A program made the position numbers and the translations under genes. From Chryseobacterium sp. G0186 (GTDB lineage: Bacteria; Bacteroidota; Bacteroidia; Flavobacteriales; Weeksellaceae), in the NCBI RefSeq assembly GCF_003815675.1, contig NZ_CP033918.1, positions 1,178,001 through 1,242,000 of the forward strand: a stretch of DNA of 64,000 bases. Reading direction: 5' to 3'. The notes under the pieces were generated by a model. The model made no database searches. It saw nothing but the letters and a program-made list of their open reading frames with translations, and was not told the origin of the DNA. Shown here piece by piece: positions 24,394 through 33,347 of the stretch (position 1 is the stretch's first letter; every line of letters starts with the position of its first letter).

Positions 24394-25065
24394 ATGAAAA
24401 AATATATCATTGCAGCCGCTCTTATTATCGGAACCGGTGCTGTTATTACAAGTACGGTACAGTCCTGTACTTCCATTGCCACTTCGGACATGGGACTTTC
24501 CATTATCAAAAGAATGCTACTGAATGGTATTGATAAAGGAATGGGAGTTTACACCAACAAGGAAGCCTTTTTACAAAATAACATGGTAGACAAGGCTCTT
24601 CCTAAGCAGCTTAGGGAGATCAACTCTATGCTTGAAAAAATTGCTCCGTCATTGGTAGCTAAAGAAAGAGATTATATTGCACAGGCAGCAGCCTATACCG
24701 TAAACACTTCAAGACCTATTCTGGAGGGTGCTGTAAATAGTTTAAATGCACAGGATGTGACCAGAATTATCCAGGGAACTACTGCAACGCAAATCCTTAA
24801 AGAAAAAACGTCTCAACAGCTTATCGCTGCCATTGCTCCGAAAGTAGATGAGAAGCTGAATGAATACGGAATTGTGAAAACAATCAATACCGCCTTGTCA
24901 GGAAGTAATTTCCTGGGAAGCCTTCTCGGCGGAAATCAAAATACGGTAAACGCAGGCGGACTTAGCCAACTTGCCTCTGAACAATTGGTAAGCGGACTCT
25001 TCAATATCATTGAAGATTACGAGCATCAAAACTCCAAATCCCTGTTAGGACCATTTGGAAAATAG
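24394..25065 (+). CDS. DUF4197-family lipoprotein
   Basis: A 223-residue lipoprotein with signal sequence MKKYIIAAALIIGTGAVITS and lipobox TVQSC (Cys near residue 25). The mature part matches DUF4197. It has SIIKRMLLNGIDKGMGVYTN, AFLQNN, LPKQLREINSMLEKI, an alpha-helical middle with AQDVTRIIQGTTATQIL, and VDEKLNEYGIVKTINTAL. The function of DUF4197 is not known. The start follows from the promoter position. The next gene on the same strand is 40 bp downstream. Confidence 0.85.
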   Translation: MKKYIIAAALIIGTGAVITSTVQSCTSIATSDMGLSIIKRMLLNGIDKGMGVYTNKEAFLQNNMVDKALPKQLREINSMLEKIAPSLVAKERDYIAQAAAYTVNTSRPILEGAVNSLNAQDVTRIIQGTTATQILKEKTSQQLIAAIAPKVDEKLNEYGIVKTINTALSGSNFLGSLLGGNQNTVNAGGLSQLASEQLVSGLFNIIEDYEHQNSKSLLGPFGK

Positions 25066-25105
25066 GAAAATTTTCGCTATATTTATATTATATTAATAAT
25101 TGCAG

Positions 25106-25411
25106 ATGGATATATTACAAGGAAATCAACACGCTAACCCTGAAGATTTCTATAAGTCGTTAAAAGAAAAACTGGAAGGTCATCATGACTTTCCTGAGGA
25201 TTATTTATTCAAATTTATTATTCCTACAGAACAGTCAAAACTTACTGAAATTTATAGAGTATTTGATGGGATTAAATTTACATTGGGAAACCGCGAAAGC
25301 AAAAATGGAAAATACACAGCCTGTAACATCAATGCGTTTGTATTAGATGCTAATCAGGTAGTACATATTTATCAGGAAGTATCAAAAATAGAAGGCGTTA
25401 TTCTATTGTAA
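25106..25411 (+). CDS. DUF493-family (YbeD-like) protein
   Basis: A 101-residue cytoplasmic protein of the DUF493/YbeD family, small ferredoxin-like folds that probably act as regulators. Visible features are FYKSLKEKLEGHHDFPEDYL, FKFIIP, and the late strand VHIYQEVSKIEGVILL. I chose the ATG at 25106 over the TTG two codons earlier. It follows the DUF4197 gene by 40 bp and is followed by a strong terminator, so the two probably form one transcript. Confidence 0.85.
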   Translation: MDILQGNQHANPEDFYKSLKEKLEGHHDFPEDYLFKFIIPTEQSKLTEIYRVFDGIKFTLGNRESKNGKYTACNINAFVLDANQVVHIYQEVSKIEGVILL

Positions 25412-25421
25412 AAAAACAAGA

Positions 25422-25455
25422 GCCGTGTCATTTTGATAATGATACGGTTTTTTAT
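25422..25455 (+). terminator. Rho-independent terminator after the DUF493 gene
   Basis: GCCGTGTCATT pairs with AATGATACGGT around a 5-base loop and is followed by a run of T (25449-25453). Confidence 0.85.
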
Positions 25456-25560
25456 TTCACATTGACATTTATATCTCTGCAACATTCTTTTCCTTTATTC
25501 AATGTCCTTTCTTCATTAAAAAAGCTGTCCTTATCCTAAAAATCTTTCTGCTTGCCTAAT

Positions 25561-25588
25561 AAAAAAATCCACCTCTGTTGAGAGATGG
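25561..25588 (-). terminator. Terminator after the M43 protease gene
   Basis: On the minus strand CCATCTCT pairs with AGAGGTGG around CAAC, followed by seven T. It lies 31 bp after the protease stop. Confidence 0.8.
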
Positions 25589-25618
25589 ATGATATTGAAA
25601 TGCCTATTTCCGTTTTTA

Positions 25619-27619
25619 TTATTTCTTAATGAATTTAATACTTTCAGAAACTTTAGCATTCTGTATTGTAATAATATATGTGCCTTTTGAAAGATCAGCT
25701 ACACGAACCTGATGCTCGTTAACCTGCCCTTTCTTAACAATCTGTCCTACAGCATTGTGAATTTCAAATTGCGTTTCTCCAGAAAGCCCGGAAATATTCA
25801 GAATATCATTGACCGGATTTGGATATATTCCGAAAGTATTCTTCTTAGCTACCTCACCAGTTCCCAAAGTTTCCCTAGTCGTAAACACTTTTGTTCCATA
25901 AAACGCAAAGTCATTGCTGGCGTGATATATTACCTGACCTGTGCTGGTAGACAAATCTACATACCCTCCATCAATCAATGCATCTCCATCTTCATCAGAG
26001 ATAGAAAAGACATAACAATCTGCAGGCAGAGTCCACGTCTGAGTAATAAGAGCCGGATCAGGCTGGCCTGTAGGGGTATTGGAATATCCTCCGGACTTAA
26101 GAACCGTTCCGGCACTATTTTTTAAGTTCCATTTAGTTTCTCTGCCGTAGCGGTCTCTTTGTAGTTTAAAGACCACTGTTGTTGTAGGAAAATACTCAGG
26201 TGTTGCAAGCTTTACATAATTTCCGGTTGAAGTATTATTGGCACTTCTCTGATCAGCTGCACCATTTACAGAAGCAATGGAAACAGAAACCGGGGATGAA
26301 GCCACAGAGGCATCAACAGGAATATTAATAACACCTGATTTATCCTGAGCTAAATTACCCGTCCAGTTATAGTTCTGAGCTGCCCCACCGTTAAATGAAT
26401 AAGAAATAACAGCAGATGTTAAATTATCCGTACCTCTGTTATTGATAACAAGACGCAGTACACCTGCACCACAGTTACTTACTCCTACTGAGCACCCTCC
26501 ATCAAATTTTAATTCTGCATCATTCGCAAATAAAGGAATAGGCTGATCTGCTATTGACGCTTTCAATTCCATCCTTCTTGGAGAATTATCCATTACGGTC
26601 CGTATTCTTGTTTTTTGATCATTGGTATAAATATTCATACAAGTGTCATTGGTATAATCCATATAGTTTTGAACCATTTCAAAGACTGATGGATCATTGC
26701 AACTTGCTATTGCAGCATTACAGTCATAATTTGCAGTATGTGCTGTTGGAGTATCAGCACAAAAATCGTCGCCACATGCAGCATCTCCCCAGATATGTCT
26801 TAATCCTACAAAGTGCCCTACTTCATGTGTCATTGTTCTTCCTCTGTCATAACCAGGCTGCATCAAAAAGGTTCCATCATTATAATCCATACTTCCAAAA
26901 GTTGAGTACCCGGCAACCACTCCATCTGTATTAGCAAGTCCACCGTTTGCATTCAGTCCTGCAAGTCCTGAATTAGAAGGAAACTGAGCATATCCTAAAA
27001 GTCCGTTTCTGGCAAAATCTACACTCCACATATTCATGTATTTGGTAGGATCCCATATCGTTTTTGGCTTTACAATGCTATTCATTTGCTTTTGTCCCCA
27101 ATAATCCTGACAAAGATTTACTCGGTCAATACCATTGGTAGGATTTCCGTTGGGATCAACCTTGGCCAGCACAAACTGAATTTCAGTATCGGCACCTATA
27201 GCACTGGAATTAAATCCAGGACTCCCTGCCAATCTTCTGAAATCATTATTCATAACTGTAATTTGAGACAACACCTGAGCATCAGGAATGTTTGGAGCTA
27301 CTCCAATATTCTGTCCACTATGAATAACATGCACCACAACAGGAATTGTAATCACATTCCCATTCTGAGATCTGTTAGCTTTTGCATTTTCTATGAGAGG
27401 AGCAAGCCAGGATTCAAATTGCTCGGTTGTTAATCTTTCCGGAAATTCTTCCTTTAAAAGATTTTCATACTCTGTGGTTGCACATTTCTCAACTCCACGA
27501 GGATCCAATTCGCTTTTCATCACCCGCTTTGAGGGATTTTTATTTTGCGCATTTGATAAACTGAAACCAACAAAGAATAAAACTGCCAAAGAAGATTTCG
27601 AAATAATAGATTTTTTCAT
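25619..27619 (-). CDS. Secreted M43-family (pappalysin-like) metalloprotease with T9SS domain
   Basis: A 666-residue exported zinc protease. The signal peptide ends SNA|QN, and a propeptide runs to about residue 95. The M43B catalytic domain has the zinc site THEVGHFVGLRHIWGD (HExxHxxGxxH) near residue 267, Cys-rich CGDDFCADTPT, and the downstream MQ/Met-turn region VQNYMDYTNDTCMN. Two beta-sandwich regions follow. The C-terminus is a type-A T9SS sorting domain (FGIYPNPVNDILNIS to SIKFIKK). It is probably secreted to degrade extracellular proteins or peptides. It stands alone, flanked by its own terminator and a divergent gene. Confidence 0.93.
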   Translation of the reverse strand: MKKSIISKSSLAVLFFVGFSLSNAQNKNPSKRVMKSELDPRGVEKCATTEYENLLKEEFPERLTTEQFESWLAPLIENAKANRSQNGNVITIPVVVHVIHSGQNIGVAPNIPDAQVLSQITVMNNDFRRLAGSPGFNSSAIGADTEIQFVLAKVDPNGNPTNGIDRVNLCQDYWGQKQMNSIVKPKTIWDPTKYMNMWSVDFARNGLLGYAQFPSNSGLAGLNANGGLANTDGVVAGYSTFGSMDYNDGTFLMQPGYDRGRTMTHEVGHFVGLRHIWGDAACGDDFCADTPTAHTANYDCNAAIASCNDPSVFEMVQNYMDYTNDTCMNIYTNDQKTRIRTVMDNSPRRMELKASIADQPIPLFANDAELKFDGGCSVGVSNCGAGVLRLVINNRGTDNLTSAVISYSFNGGAAQNYNWTGNLAQDKSGVINIPVDASVASSPVSVSIASVNGAADQRSANNTSTGNYVKLATPEYFPTTTVVFKLQRDRYGRETKWNLKNSAGTVLKSGGYSNTPTGQPDPALITQTWTLPADCYVFSISDEDGDALIDGGYVDLSTSTGQVIYHASNDFAFYGTKVFTTRETLGTGEVAKKNTFGIYPNPVNDILNISGLSGETQFEIHNAVGQIVKKGQVNEHQVRVADLSKGTYIITIQNAKVSESIKFIKK

Positions 27620-27714
27620 TATTATTTTTATTTATAATTTAGCAAACATACAAATTTTACGCTTTTTTACAGTAAAAAACACAACAAAAAACAAAATAAA
27701 ACAAAAAAAAATCA

Positions 27715-28191
27715 ATGAAAAACCTATTTACATCAATTAATATTATTTTACTAATATTAACCATAAGTTGTGTTAACCATAATAAAAATGAAAATAACGG
27801 AAATAATTTAACCAAAACAATCAAACAGCAAAAAATTGAAAAGATTCAAATTTCAGAAAAAACCAGAGGGTATAGCCAAAATTCTGTTTTTACCCCTACG
27901 TTTATAAAAACAATTTCCAATAAAGACTCCACTCAAATTGCAATGCCTCCTTCTGAATGGGAAAAGATTTCAAAGCAGGCGGAAGCACTTGATCTGTCCA
28001 AAATATCCGATCTGCAATCTCCTACCACCGGCAGATACTCTGATCAGGCTTTATCCGCCACTATTATCATTACTTCCAACGGAGTTACTTATACTTCTGC
28101 TAGTTTTGATGCCGGACTTCCCCCTAAAGAACTGGAAGCCTTGTATAATACAATCCAAAAACCTAAGAATAAACAAAGCAAGACTCCTTAA
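27715..28191 (+). CDS. Hypothetical lipoprotein
   Basis: A 158-residue lipoprotein with signal peptide and lipobox LLILTISC (Cys near residue 19), followed by an Asn/Lys-rich linker. The C-terminal 80 residues contain MPPSEWEKISKQAEALDLSK, SPTTGRYSDQALSATIIIT and DAGLPPKELEALYNTIQ, resembling small exported proteins of Flavobacteriia that I cannot assign to a named family. It is monocistronic and diverges from the protease gene. A terminator follows 16 bp downstream, immediately before the second insertion sequence. Confidence 0.75.
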   Translation: MKNLFTSINIILLILTISCVNHNKNENNGNNLTKTIKQQKIEKIQISEKTRGYSQNSVFTPTFIKTISNKDSTQIAMPPSEWEKISKQAEALDLSKISDLQSPTTGRYSDQALSATIIITSNGVTYTSASFDAGLPPKELEALYNTIQKPKNKQSKTP

Positions 28192-28207
28192 ATGGGATAA
28201 AATAAAA

Positions 28208-28245
28208 ACGACCGCCTCAAAACAGAAGCGGTCGTCTTTATTTTA
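28208..28245 (+). terminator. Terminator after the hypothetical lipoprotein
   Basis: ACGACCGC pairs with GCGGTCGT around a 12-base loop and is followed by CTTTATTTTAT. Confidence 0.85.
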
Positions 28246-28290
28246 TATGATGTCTAGTCCTGAAATAGCGATACACAAAAACAAAACGTT

Positions 28291-28725
28291 ATGGAAGAAC
28301 AATTAAGGTCAGTGTACATCAAGCGTACACAGAAAGATTACAGTTTAAGTTTAAAACTTCAAATAGTAAAAGAAGTTGAATCTGGTGAATCGACCATTAG
28401 TACTTGTCGCAAGAAATATGGTATACAATCCCACGGGACTATTTTAAATTGGCTCAGAAAATATGGTAACTTTGATTGGGAAAACCAAAGACCTTATGCC
28501 ATGGAAAAGACACCTGAACAACGTATTATGGAATTGGAAGCTGAAGTTAAGCTTCTTGAAAAACAGAAAGCCTTCTTGGAAAAACAGGCTTATATTGCTG
28601 ATAAAAAAGCTATATTTTTTGATATGATGATTGATCTTGCAGAGAAAGAATATCGCATTGATATTCGAAAAAACTCACCACCCGAACAATCGATGACTTC
28701 CGCAGTAAGGAAAAAGAAACTTTGA
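28291..28725 (+). CDS. IS3-family transposase OrfA
   Basis: A 144-residue DNA-binding subunit. It has a helix-turn-helix (YSLSLKLQIVKEVESG...YGIQSHGTILNWLRKYG) followed by a long coiled coil (ELEAEVKLLEKQKAFLEKQ). The last sense codons are AGG AAA AAG AAA CTT, an A-rich site (28711-28717) at which a -1 slip would enter OrfB. The canonical heptamer lacks one A, so frameshifting may be weaker than in the other element. Confidence 0.9.
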   Translation: MEEQLRSVYIKRTQKDYSLSLKLQIVKEVESGESTISTCRKKYGIQSHGTILNWLRKYGNFDWENQRPYAMEKTPEQRIMELEAEVKLLEKQKAFLEKQAYIADKKAIFFDMMIDLAEKEYRIDIRKNSPPEQSMTSAVRKKKL

Positions 28726-29591
28726 TTTTTACTTGTGGATTGTTAGGGTTAAATAGACAAATCTATTATAGAAGTATCAAGCGTACAGAAGTTTGTAGGA
28801 ATAGGGCTTCAGAGGTTGTAGAACTGGTAGAGTGTGTTCGTATTAAAATGCCCCGATTAGGAGGCAGAAAACTATATTTTATTTTAAAAGAATCCCTAGG
28901 TTCTATCAAAGTAGGAAGAGATAAATTCTTTGACATCCTAAGAGCGAATCATTTATTGATTGTCCCCAGGAAAAATTACCATGTTACGACCAACTCCCAT
29001 CATCGCTTCAGAAAGCATAAAAATTTGATTCTGGACTATCAGATCACAAAACCCAACCAGGTTTGGGTTGCTGATATTACTTACATAGGGGACAGAAAAA
29101 GCCCAAGCTATTTAAGCTTAATAACGGATGCTTATTCCAAGAAAATAGTGGGACATTTTGTAGCAGATAATTTAAATACAGAAAGTAGTCTTATCGCATT
29201 GAAAAGAGCTTTAAAGAAACACAAAGGTATGGTAGGCCCATTAATTCATCATTCTGATCGTGGCTTACAATACTGCTCGAATGAATATCAGAAAGTCTTG
29301 CAAAAACATCAATTAAAATGCAGCATGACACAAAACTCAGATCCTTATGAAAATGCAATAGCAGAGAGGATAAATGGTATTTTAAAGCATGAATTTAATA
29401 TTGATAGACATCATATAAACAATGCGTTAAGAAGAAAATTAGTGGATGAATCCATTGAAACCTATAATAATCTACGTCCTCATTTTTCAAATTATTATCT
29501 AACCCCAAATCAAATGCATAAACAGACAAAAATTAAAATGAGAACTTATAAAAATAAAAACCAAAGCAAAAGAAAATTTGCTCTGGTTTAA
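28722..29591 (+). CDS. IS3-family transposase OrfB (DDE catalytic domain)
   Basis: The catalytic subunit, about 289 residues from a non-ATG (TTG) start, so it is probably made as an OrfAB fusion. It has an HTH_21-like region (KMPRLGGRKLYFILKESLG) and the rve domain with catalytic Asp in QVWVADITYIGD, Asp in IHHSDRGLQYCS and Glu in NAIAERINGILKHEF. The frame is intact to the end. It resembles the IS150/IS3-type 'HSDRG' branch and differs from the IS407-like enzyme at 1.6-2.5 kb. Confidence 0.92.
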   Translation: MIFTCGLLGLNRQIYYRSIKRTEVCRNRASEVVELVECVRIKMPRLGGRKLYFILKESLGSIKVGRDKFFDILRANHLLIVPRKNYHVTTNSHHRFRKHKNLILDYQITKPNQVWVADITYIGDRKSPSYLSLITDAYSKKIVGHFVADNLNTESSLIALKRALKKHKGMVGPLIHHSDRGLQYCSNEYQKVLQKHQLKCSMTQNSDPYENAIAERINGILKHEFNIDRHHINNALRRKLVDESIETYNNLRPHFSNYYLTPNQMHKQTKIKMRTYKNKNQSKRKFALV

Positions 29592-29647
29592 TTATTTATT
29601 TTTGTCCTATAATCTGTATCAGATTTTCAGGACTAGTCATTATTTTA

Positions 29648-29998
29648 TTATTTTTCAATAAAGAACTTTACATTTTCAATAGGTCTTCCCAACATAGCGA
29701 CTGAACCTTTCACGATAATGGGTCTTTGGATAAGTGATGGATTTTCGGACAGAATCTTAATCCATTCTTCTTCGGAATAATTTTTATCGGCATAGTTCTC
29801 CGTATACAGCTTGTCTGTTTTACGAATAATATGGAAAACACTCTGATTCAGCTTTTTCAATACCGTTTTGATCTCCAGAATACTTAATGGATCTTCAACA
29901 ATATTAATAATCTCAAAAGACACTCCGTTCTCATCAAGATACTCCAATACAGCATTTGATTTTGAACAGCTTCCGTTATGTAAAACCTTAACTAGCAT
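29648..29998 (-). CDS. ArsC-family (arsenate reductase-like) thioredoxin-fold protein
   Basis: A 116-residue ArsC/Spx-type protein. The N-terminal VLHNGSCSKSNAVLEYL carries the single Cys of the ArsC active site (CxKS-type), and the C-terminal half has QRPIIVKGSVAMLGRPIENV, the RP...GRP signature. It would reduce arsenate with glutathione/glutaredoxin-like partners. Many chromosomal members without an ars operon, as here, have uncertain substrates. Its downstream end is only 12 bp from the insertion sequence. Confidence 0.88.
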   Translation of the reverse strand: MLVKVLHNGSCSKSNAVLEYLDENGVSFEIINIVEDPLSILEIKTVLKKLNQSVFHIIRKTDKLYTENYADKNYSEEEWIKILSENPSLIQRPIIVKGSVAMLGRPIENVKFFIEK

Positions 29999-30086
29999 TT
30001 CTGATTATTTTAAAAAATTAAACTTACCTCTAACAAATTTAGTAAGATTTCAATGGATGCTATCTTAATATTCTGATAAAAGTTTG

Positions 30087-30701
30087 TTAAAACAAACCGT
30101 GAAGTTCTGCCTCAATTTTTTCAAGGATTATACCAAAATCTTCAGGTTTTTCTACGAAATCCAGATCATCAACTTCAATGATCAAAAGTTTTCCTTCAGT
30201 GTAATTGGAAATCCATTTTTCATATTTCTGATTCAGTTTTGAAAGATACTCAATGCTGATAGAAGCTTCATATTCACGTCCTCTTTTGTAAATTTTCTTT
30301 ACCAGATTGGGAACATCTGATTTTAAATAAATCAAAAGATCGGGTGCTGAAACAAAGGACTTCATCAAGTCGAAAACAGATGAATAATTATTGAAATCCC
30401 TGTCGGAAAGAAGGTTCATATCATTTAAGTTTTCTGCAAAAATGTGGGCATCTTCATAAATGGTACGATCCTGAATAATATTCTTGCCACTTTCTCTGAT
30501 CTCTTTTACCTGACGGAATCTGCTTCCCAAGAAATATACCTGCAGTGCAAAACTCCATTTGCTCATATCTGAATAAAAATCCTCCAGATAAGGATTGTGA
30601 TCTACGTCTTCAAATTGTGCATCCCATCCGTAATGCTTCGCAAGCATCGTAGTTAAAGTTGTTTTTCCTGCTCCAATGTTTCCTGTAACTGCAATATGCA
30701 T
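30087..30701 (-). CDS. Deoxynucleoside kinase
   Basis: A 204-residue deoxynucleoside (deoxyadenosine/deoxyguanosine-type) kinase that phosphorylates salvaged nucleosides with ATP. It has the P-loop VTGNIGAGKTTL at the N-terminus, the substrate-site segment EDVDHNPYLEDFY, the DR(T/S) motif QDRTIYEDAHIF and the lid region KKIYKRGREYE. The length is typical. It is followed upstream by a secreted protein gene only 24 bp away, probably in one transcript. Confidence 0.92.
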   Translation of the reverse strand: MHIAVTGNIGAGKTTLTTMLAKHYGWDAQFEDVDHNPYLEDFYSDMSKWSFALQVYFLGSRFRQVKEIRESGKNIIQDRTIYEDAHIFAENLNDMNLLSDRDFNNYSSVFDLMKSFVSAPDLLIYLKSDVPNLVKKIYKRGREYEASISIEYLSKLNQKYEKWISNYTEGKLLIIEVDDLDFVEKPEDFGIILEKIEAELHGLF

Positions 30702-30725
30702 ATTCTTTTTCCTTGTATTTACTGA

Positions 30726-31691
30726 TTAATTGATAAGTTTCCCCACGCCGTCTGCCTGAACATCAGATACATTTTCAATCAACTTTTCCAACGTATTGTC
30801 CGAAGTTTTTACTTCTGTACTTCCTCCACTTTGGCTTTCCTCCTTATTTTCTACAGGTTTTTCTGTAGACTGTGGCGGGACTTCCGGTTGAGGTTCCTGC
30901 TGTTTTTGCTGTCTGGCTGCTTTTACTTTTTCAAGACTGTAAAGATAGAGTTTGTTCCCAATGATTTCAAAATAAGAAAGGATGTTTTTATCCACAATTT
31001 GCGCTTCAGGATTTTCAAAGATGGTCACCATTCCTTTTTCCGGAACATATTTCAGGATCGAGTTATTGGTGATAACCAAAATATTATCATTTTCTCTTCT
31101 AAAACGTTTCCCATTATCTACCGGGGCTTCAAACAACTTTTCAAACTTAAGGCTATAGATTCTGATGTGCTTTTTGGTAAGGATATAGACTTTAGTTTCG
31201 TATACCAACAGATCCATCAGATCTTCAAAACTGACATCAAAAGGAAATGAGTTGATTGTAGTTTCGTTCCTGAAATTATATTGTATCAAGCGTTTTGTAC
31301 TATCATCCAACAACCAAAGCTGCTGAAGGTCCTCAGCATAAGCCATTCTGATGAAACCAAACTTCTGCTTAAAATCAATCCGCTGGATTTCATTCATATT
31401 TTGATCCACAAATTTCATTTCCTGGGCATTTTCAGAAAATAAGGCTACATTCAACGGGTTTTGAACGCTTTGAACTTTATAGGGAACCGTAAACATCAGT
31501 TTTCCGATTTGTTTCCCCAGGGAATCATATTTGGTAAAACTAAAGTCCTTATTTTTATAGATGTATAAATTTCCGTAGTCATCGGCAAGCATGTCCTTGG
31601 CTTCCTTTAGCTTCAAAGTATCTAAGGGAAGAACTTTCTGCGCTGAAAACGAGCAGAAAATAAAGACAAATAGTAAATAGATTACTTTCAA
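30726..31691 (-). CDS. Exported hypothetical protein with propeller-like repeats and a Pro/Glu-rich linker
   Basis: A 321-residue protein with a signal peptide (cleavage about SFSA|QK). Residues about 30-250 contain alternating short strands such as GNLYIYKNKDFSFTKYD and QLWLLDDSTKRLIQYN, consistent with a beta-propeller. A low-complexity linker (about residues 255-300) of Gln, Pro, Glu and Ser follows (QQEPQPEVPPQSTEKP), then a short helix. No family name is justified. It lies just upstream of the deoxynucleoside kinase on the same strand; a periplasmic or outer-membrane location is likely. Confidence 0.75.
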   Translation of the reverse strand: MKVIYLLFVFIFCSFSAQKVLPLDTLKLKEAKDMLADDYGNLYIYKNKDFSFTKYDSLGKQIGKLMFTVPYKVQSVQNPLNVALFSENAQEMKFVDQNMNEIQRIDFKQKFGFIRMAYAEDLQQLWLLDDSTKRLIQYNFRNETTINSFPFDVSFEDLMDLLVYETKVYILTKKHIRIYSLKFEKLFEAPVDNGKRFRRENDNILVITNNSILKYVPEKGMVTIFENPEAQIVDKNILSYFEIIGNKLYLYSLEKVKAARQQKQQEPQPEVPPQSTEKPVENKEESQSGGSTEVKTSDNTLEKLIENVSDVQADGVGKLIN

Positions 31692-31850
31692 ATTTTATTT
31701 TGTTAAAGATAATTTCCCTAAGCGGAATGTCAGCAATTTACATCTTTTATTTCAACTAAAATATACTTTTGAAATGCTACCATTCGCTCTCATTGTATTG
31801 GATCTTAATTATTATTCAAAAATACTAAATTTTTAATCCATACAACGAAA

Positions 31851-31874
31851 ATAGCGCTCCAAAGGGAACGCTAT
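31851..31874 (-). terminator. Terminator after glutaminyl cyclase
   Basis: ATAGCG(C)TCC pairs with GGGA(A)CGCTAT around a short loop, followed on the minus strand by TTTTCGTT. It lies between the glutaminyl cyclase stop and the AT-rich gap before the 30.7-31.7 kb gene. Confidence 0.7.
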
Positions 31875-31900
31875 ATTTTATTGATCAATTCTGATGATCA

Positions 31901-32923
31901 TTACTTGATCTGAACTTCATAAATCTTCGGCCAGTTCTTACCTGTTACCAGCATGTTTTCTCCTTTAAAGGCAATTCCGTTCAGTACATCATCACTTCCT
32001 TTGGTATTTTGTTTTGCAATTTCTGTAAAATCAAAGGTTCCTACCACTTCTCCATTCGCAGGATTTATTTTTAGGATGATTGGTTTCTGCCATACATTAG
32101 CATATAAAAATCCGTTGTGGTATTCCAGTTCGTTCAGTTGGTCATATGCCTGAGAACTTCCTGCAACGGCAATATATTTGATCAGTTTTGATGGATTATT
32201 CGGGTCAAGGAAGTATAAAAGCTTGCTTCCGTCTGATGCAATCAGGTTTTTACCGTCATAGGTAAGCCCCCAGCCTTCACCCAATACGTTGGGATAAGCA
32301 AATTCTGAAAGCAGTTTTAAGGAACTTTTATCATAAATATAACCTTTCTTGCTCTGCCATGTCAACTGATATACTTTATCTCCTACAATGGTACTTCCCT
32401 CAGAAAAGTCTTCAGCGGCCTGCTTGGTAGAAGCCAGCGGAGTGGTTGTTCCCAATGTATATTTTAAGATCTGTGAAGATCCATTCTGGCCATCACTTTC
32501 ATAGATGGTATTGCCTTCCGCCTGGAAACCCTGTACAAAGTTTTTCGGATCGTGAGGATATTCTGCTATAATCTGATAGGCCATATTTTTTTCAGGATTT
32601 TTTGCAAATACATTGATGGTTGCATCCTGATTCAATACCTCGCCTCCTTTTGTCTTAATGTTGAACGTCACAGCGTTATCACCCAATGTGAAGAACTTCG
32701 GATCAATGGTTAAATCTGTTGTTTCCTTATCACCAAAACTAATGGTTACACTTTCTGCATTCTCTGTTACTTCTTTAGGAAGTTCCAGTTTATCTCCAAA
32801 ATGATATCCTTTTGTTTCCATTGAATTATTATAGCTGTTCAATGTATCAAGGATCTCTTTATCCTTATTACAAGAAGCTAATAATAAAATCGCTGCAAAA
32901 CCTGCTATTATATTTTTTTTCAT
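31901..32923 (-). CDS. Glutaminyl-peptide cyclotransferase lipoprotein (bacterial/plant type)
   Basis: A 340-residue lipoprotein (LLLASC, Cys near residue 18). Residues about 20-110 form a small Ig-like domain. The rest is a five-bladed propeller of the Glu_cyclase_2 family (PF05096-like), with HDPKNFVQGFQAEGNTIYES, FSEGSTIVGDKVYQLTWQ, GEGWGLTYDGKNLIASDG, LNELEYHNGFLYANVWQ and VLNGIAF. The enzyme converts N-terminal Gln of exported proteins to pyroglutamate. Many exported proteins in this window would carry Gln at +1 after signal-peptide cleavage and are natural substrates. Confidence 0.93.
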   Translation of the reverse strand: MKKNIIAGFAAILLLASCNKDKEILDTLNSYNNSMETKGYHFGDKLELPKEVTENAESVTISFGDKETTDLTIDPKFFTLGDNAVTFNIKTKGGEVLNQDATINVFAKNPEKNMAYQIIAEYPHDPKNFVQGFQAEGNTIYESDGQNGSSQILKYTLGTTTPLASTKQAAEDFSEGSTIVGDKVYQLTWQSKKGYIYDKSSLKLLSEFAYPNVLGEGWGLTYDGKNLIASDGSKLLYFLDPNNPSKLIKYIAVAGSSQAYDQLNELEYHNGFLYANVWQKPIILKINPANGEVVGTFDFTEIAKQNTKGSDDVLNGIAFKGENMLVTGKNWPKIYEVQIK

Positions 32924-32958
32924 TGATTTTCTAAATATTTCCCCAAAAATAGCAAATT

Positions 32959-33342
32959 TTATTCCGTATTGCCAATATTATCCATAGGTTCACCAAATTG
33001 TAGTAGATATCCGTTGTTATCGTAGATTGCAAATTCCCTCATTCCCCATTCAAAAGTTTCAATTTCATAGCTTATTTTCGCTTTTGTTTTAAGGTTTTCC
33101 CAAAGTTCGTCCACTTTATTTACATTAAAGTAAAATGTTCCTGAAAATCCGATTGCTACAGGATTTTCATGTTCGTTAGGAAGAGCAAGCATGATATATA
33201 CATCATCTTTTCTAAGGGAAGCCCAATGCCATTCATCATTTCTGCTCAATAACTCAAAACCGAGAATATGAATATAAAATTCTATGGTTTCGTTTAAATT
33301 TTCCGTCCAAAGCATGGGACGAAGTCCGGTAAATTTGCTCAT
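32959..33342 (-). CDS. VOC-family (glyoxalase/bleomycin-resistance) protein
   Basis: A 127-residue vicinal-oxygen-chelate fold protein. The N-terminal half has LRPMLWTENLNETIEFYIHI and LGFELLSRNDEWHWASL; the C-terminal half ends with YDNNGYLLQFGEP, where the Glu is the usual metal ligand position. The ligand is unknown. It is the last gene of a tight three-gene operon with a GNAT acetyltransferase (5-bp gap) and an SRPBCC protein. Confidence 0.88.
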   Translation of the reverse strand: MSKFTGLRPMLWTENLNETIEFYIHILGFELLSRNDEWHWASLRKDDVYIMLALPNEHENPVAIGFSGTFYFNVNKVDELWENLKTKAKISYEIETFEWGMREFAIYDNNGYLLQFGEPMDNIGNTE

Positions 33343-33347
33343 GATTT

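Larger units (their letters stand above)
28255..29635 (+). mobile_element. Complete IS3-family insertion sequence, 1381 bp
   Basis: The terminal inverted repeats are TAGTCCTGAAATAGCGATACA at the left and, inward from the right end, TAGTCCTGAAAATCTGATACA. They are flanked by a 3-bp direct repeat GTC (28252-28254 and 29636-29638). Three-base duplications are usual in the IS3 family. OrfA and OrfB overlap by 4 bp in a -1 relation. Both look intact, so the element may be active. It landed in the short gap between a terminator and the ArsC-like gene and interrupts no visible coding sequence. Confidence 0.92.
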
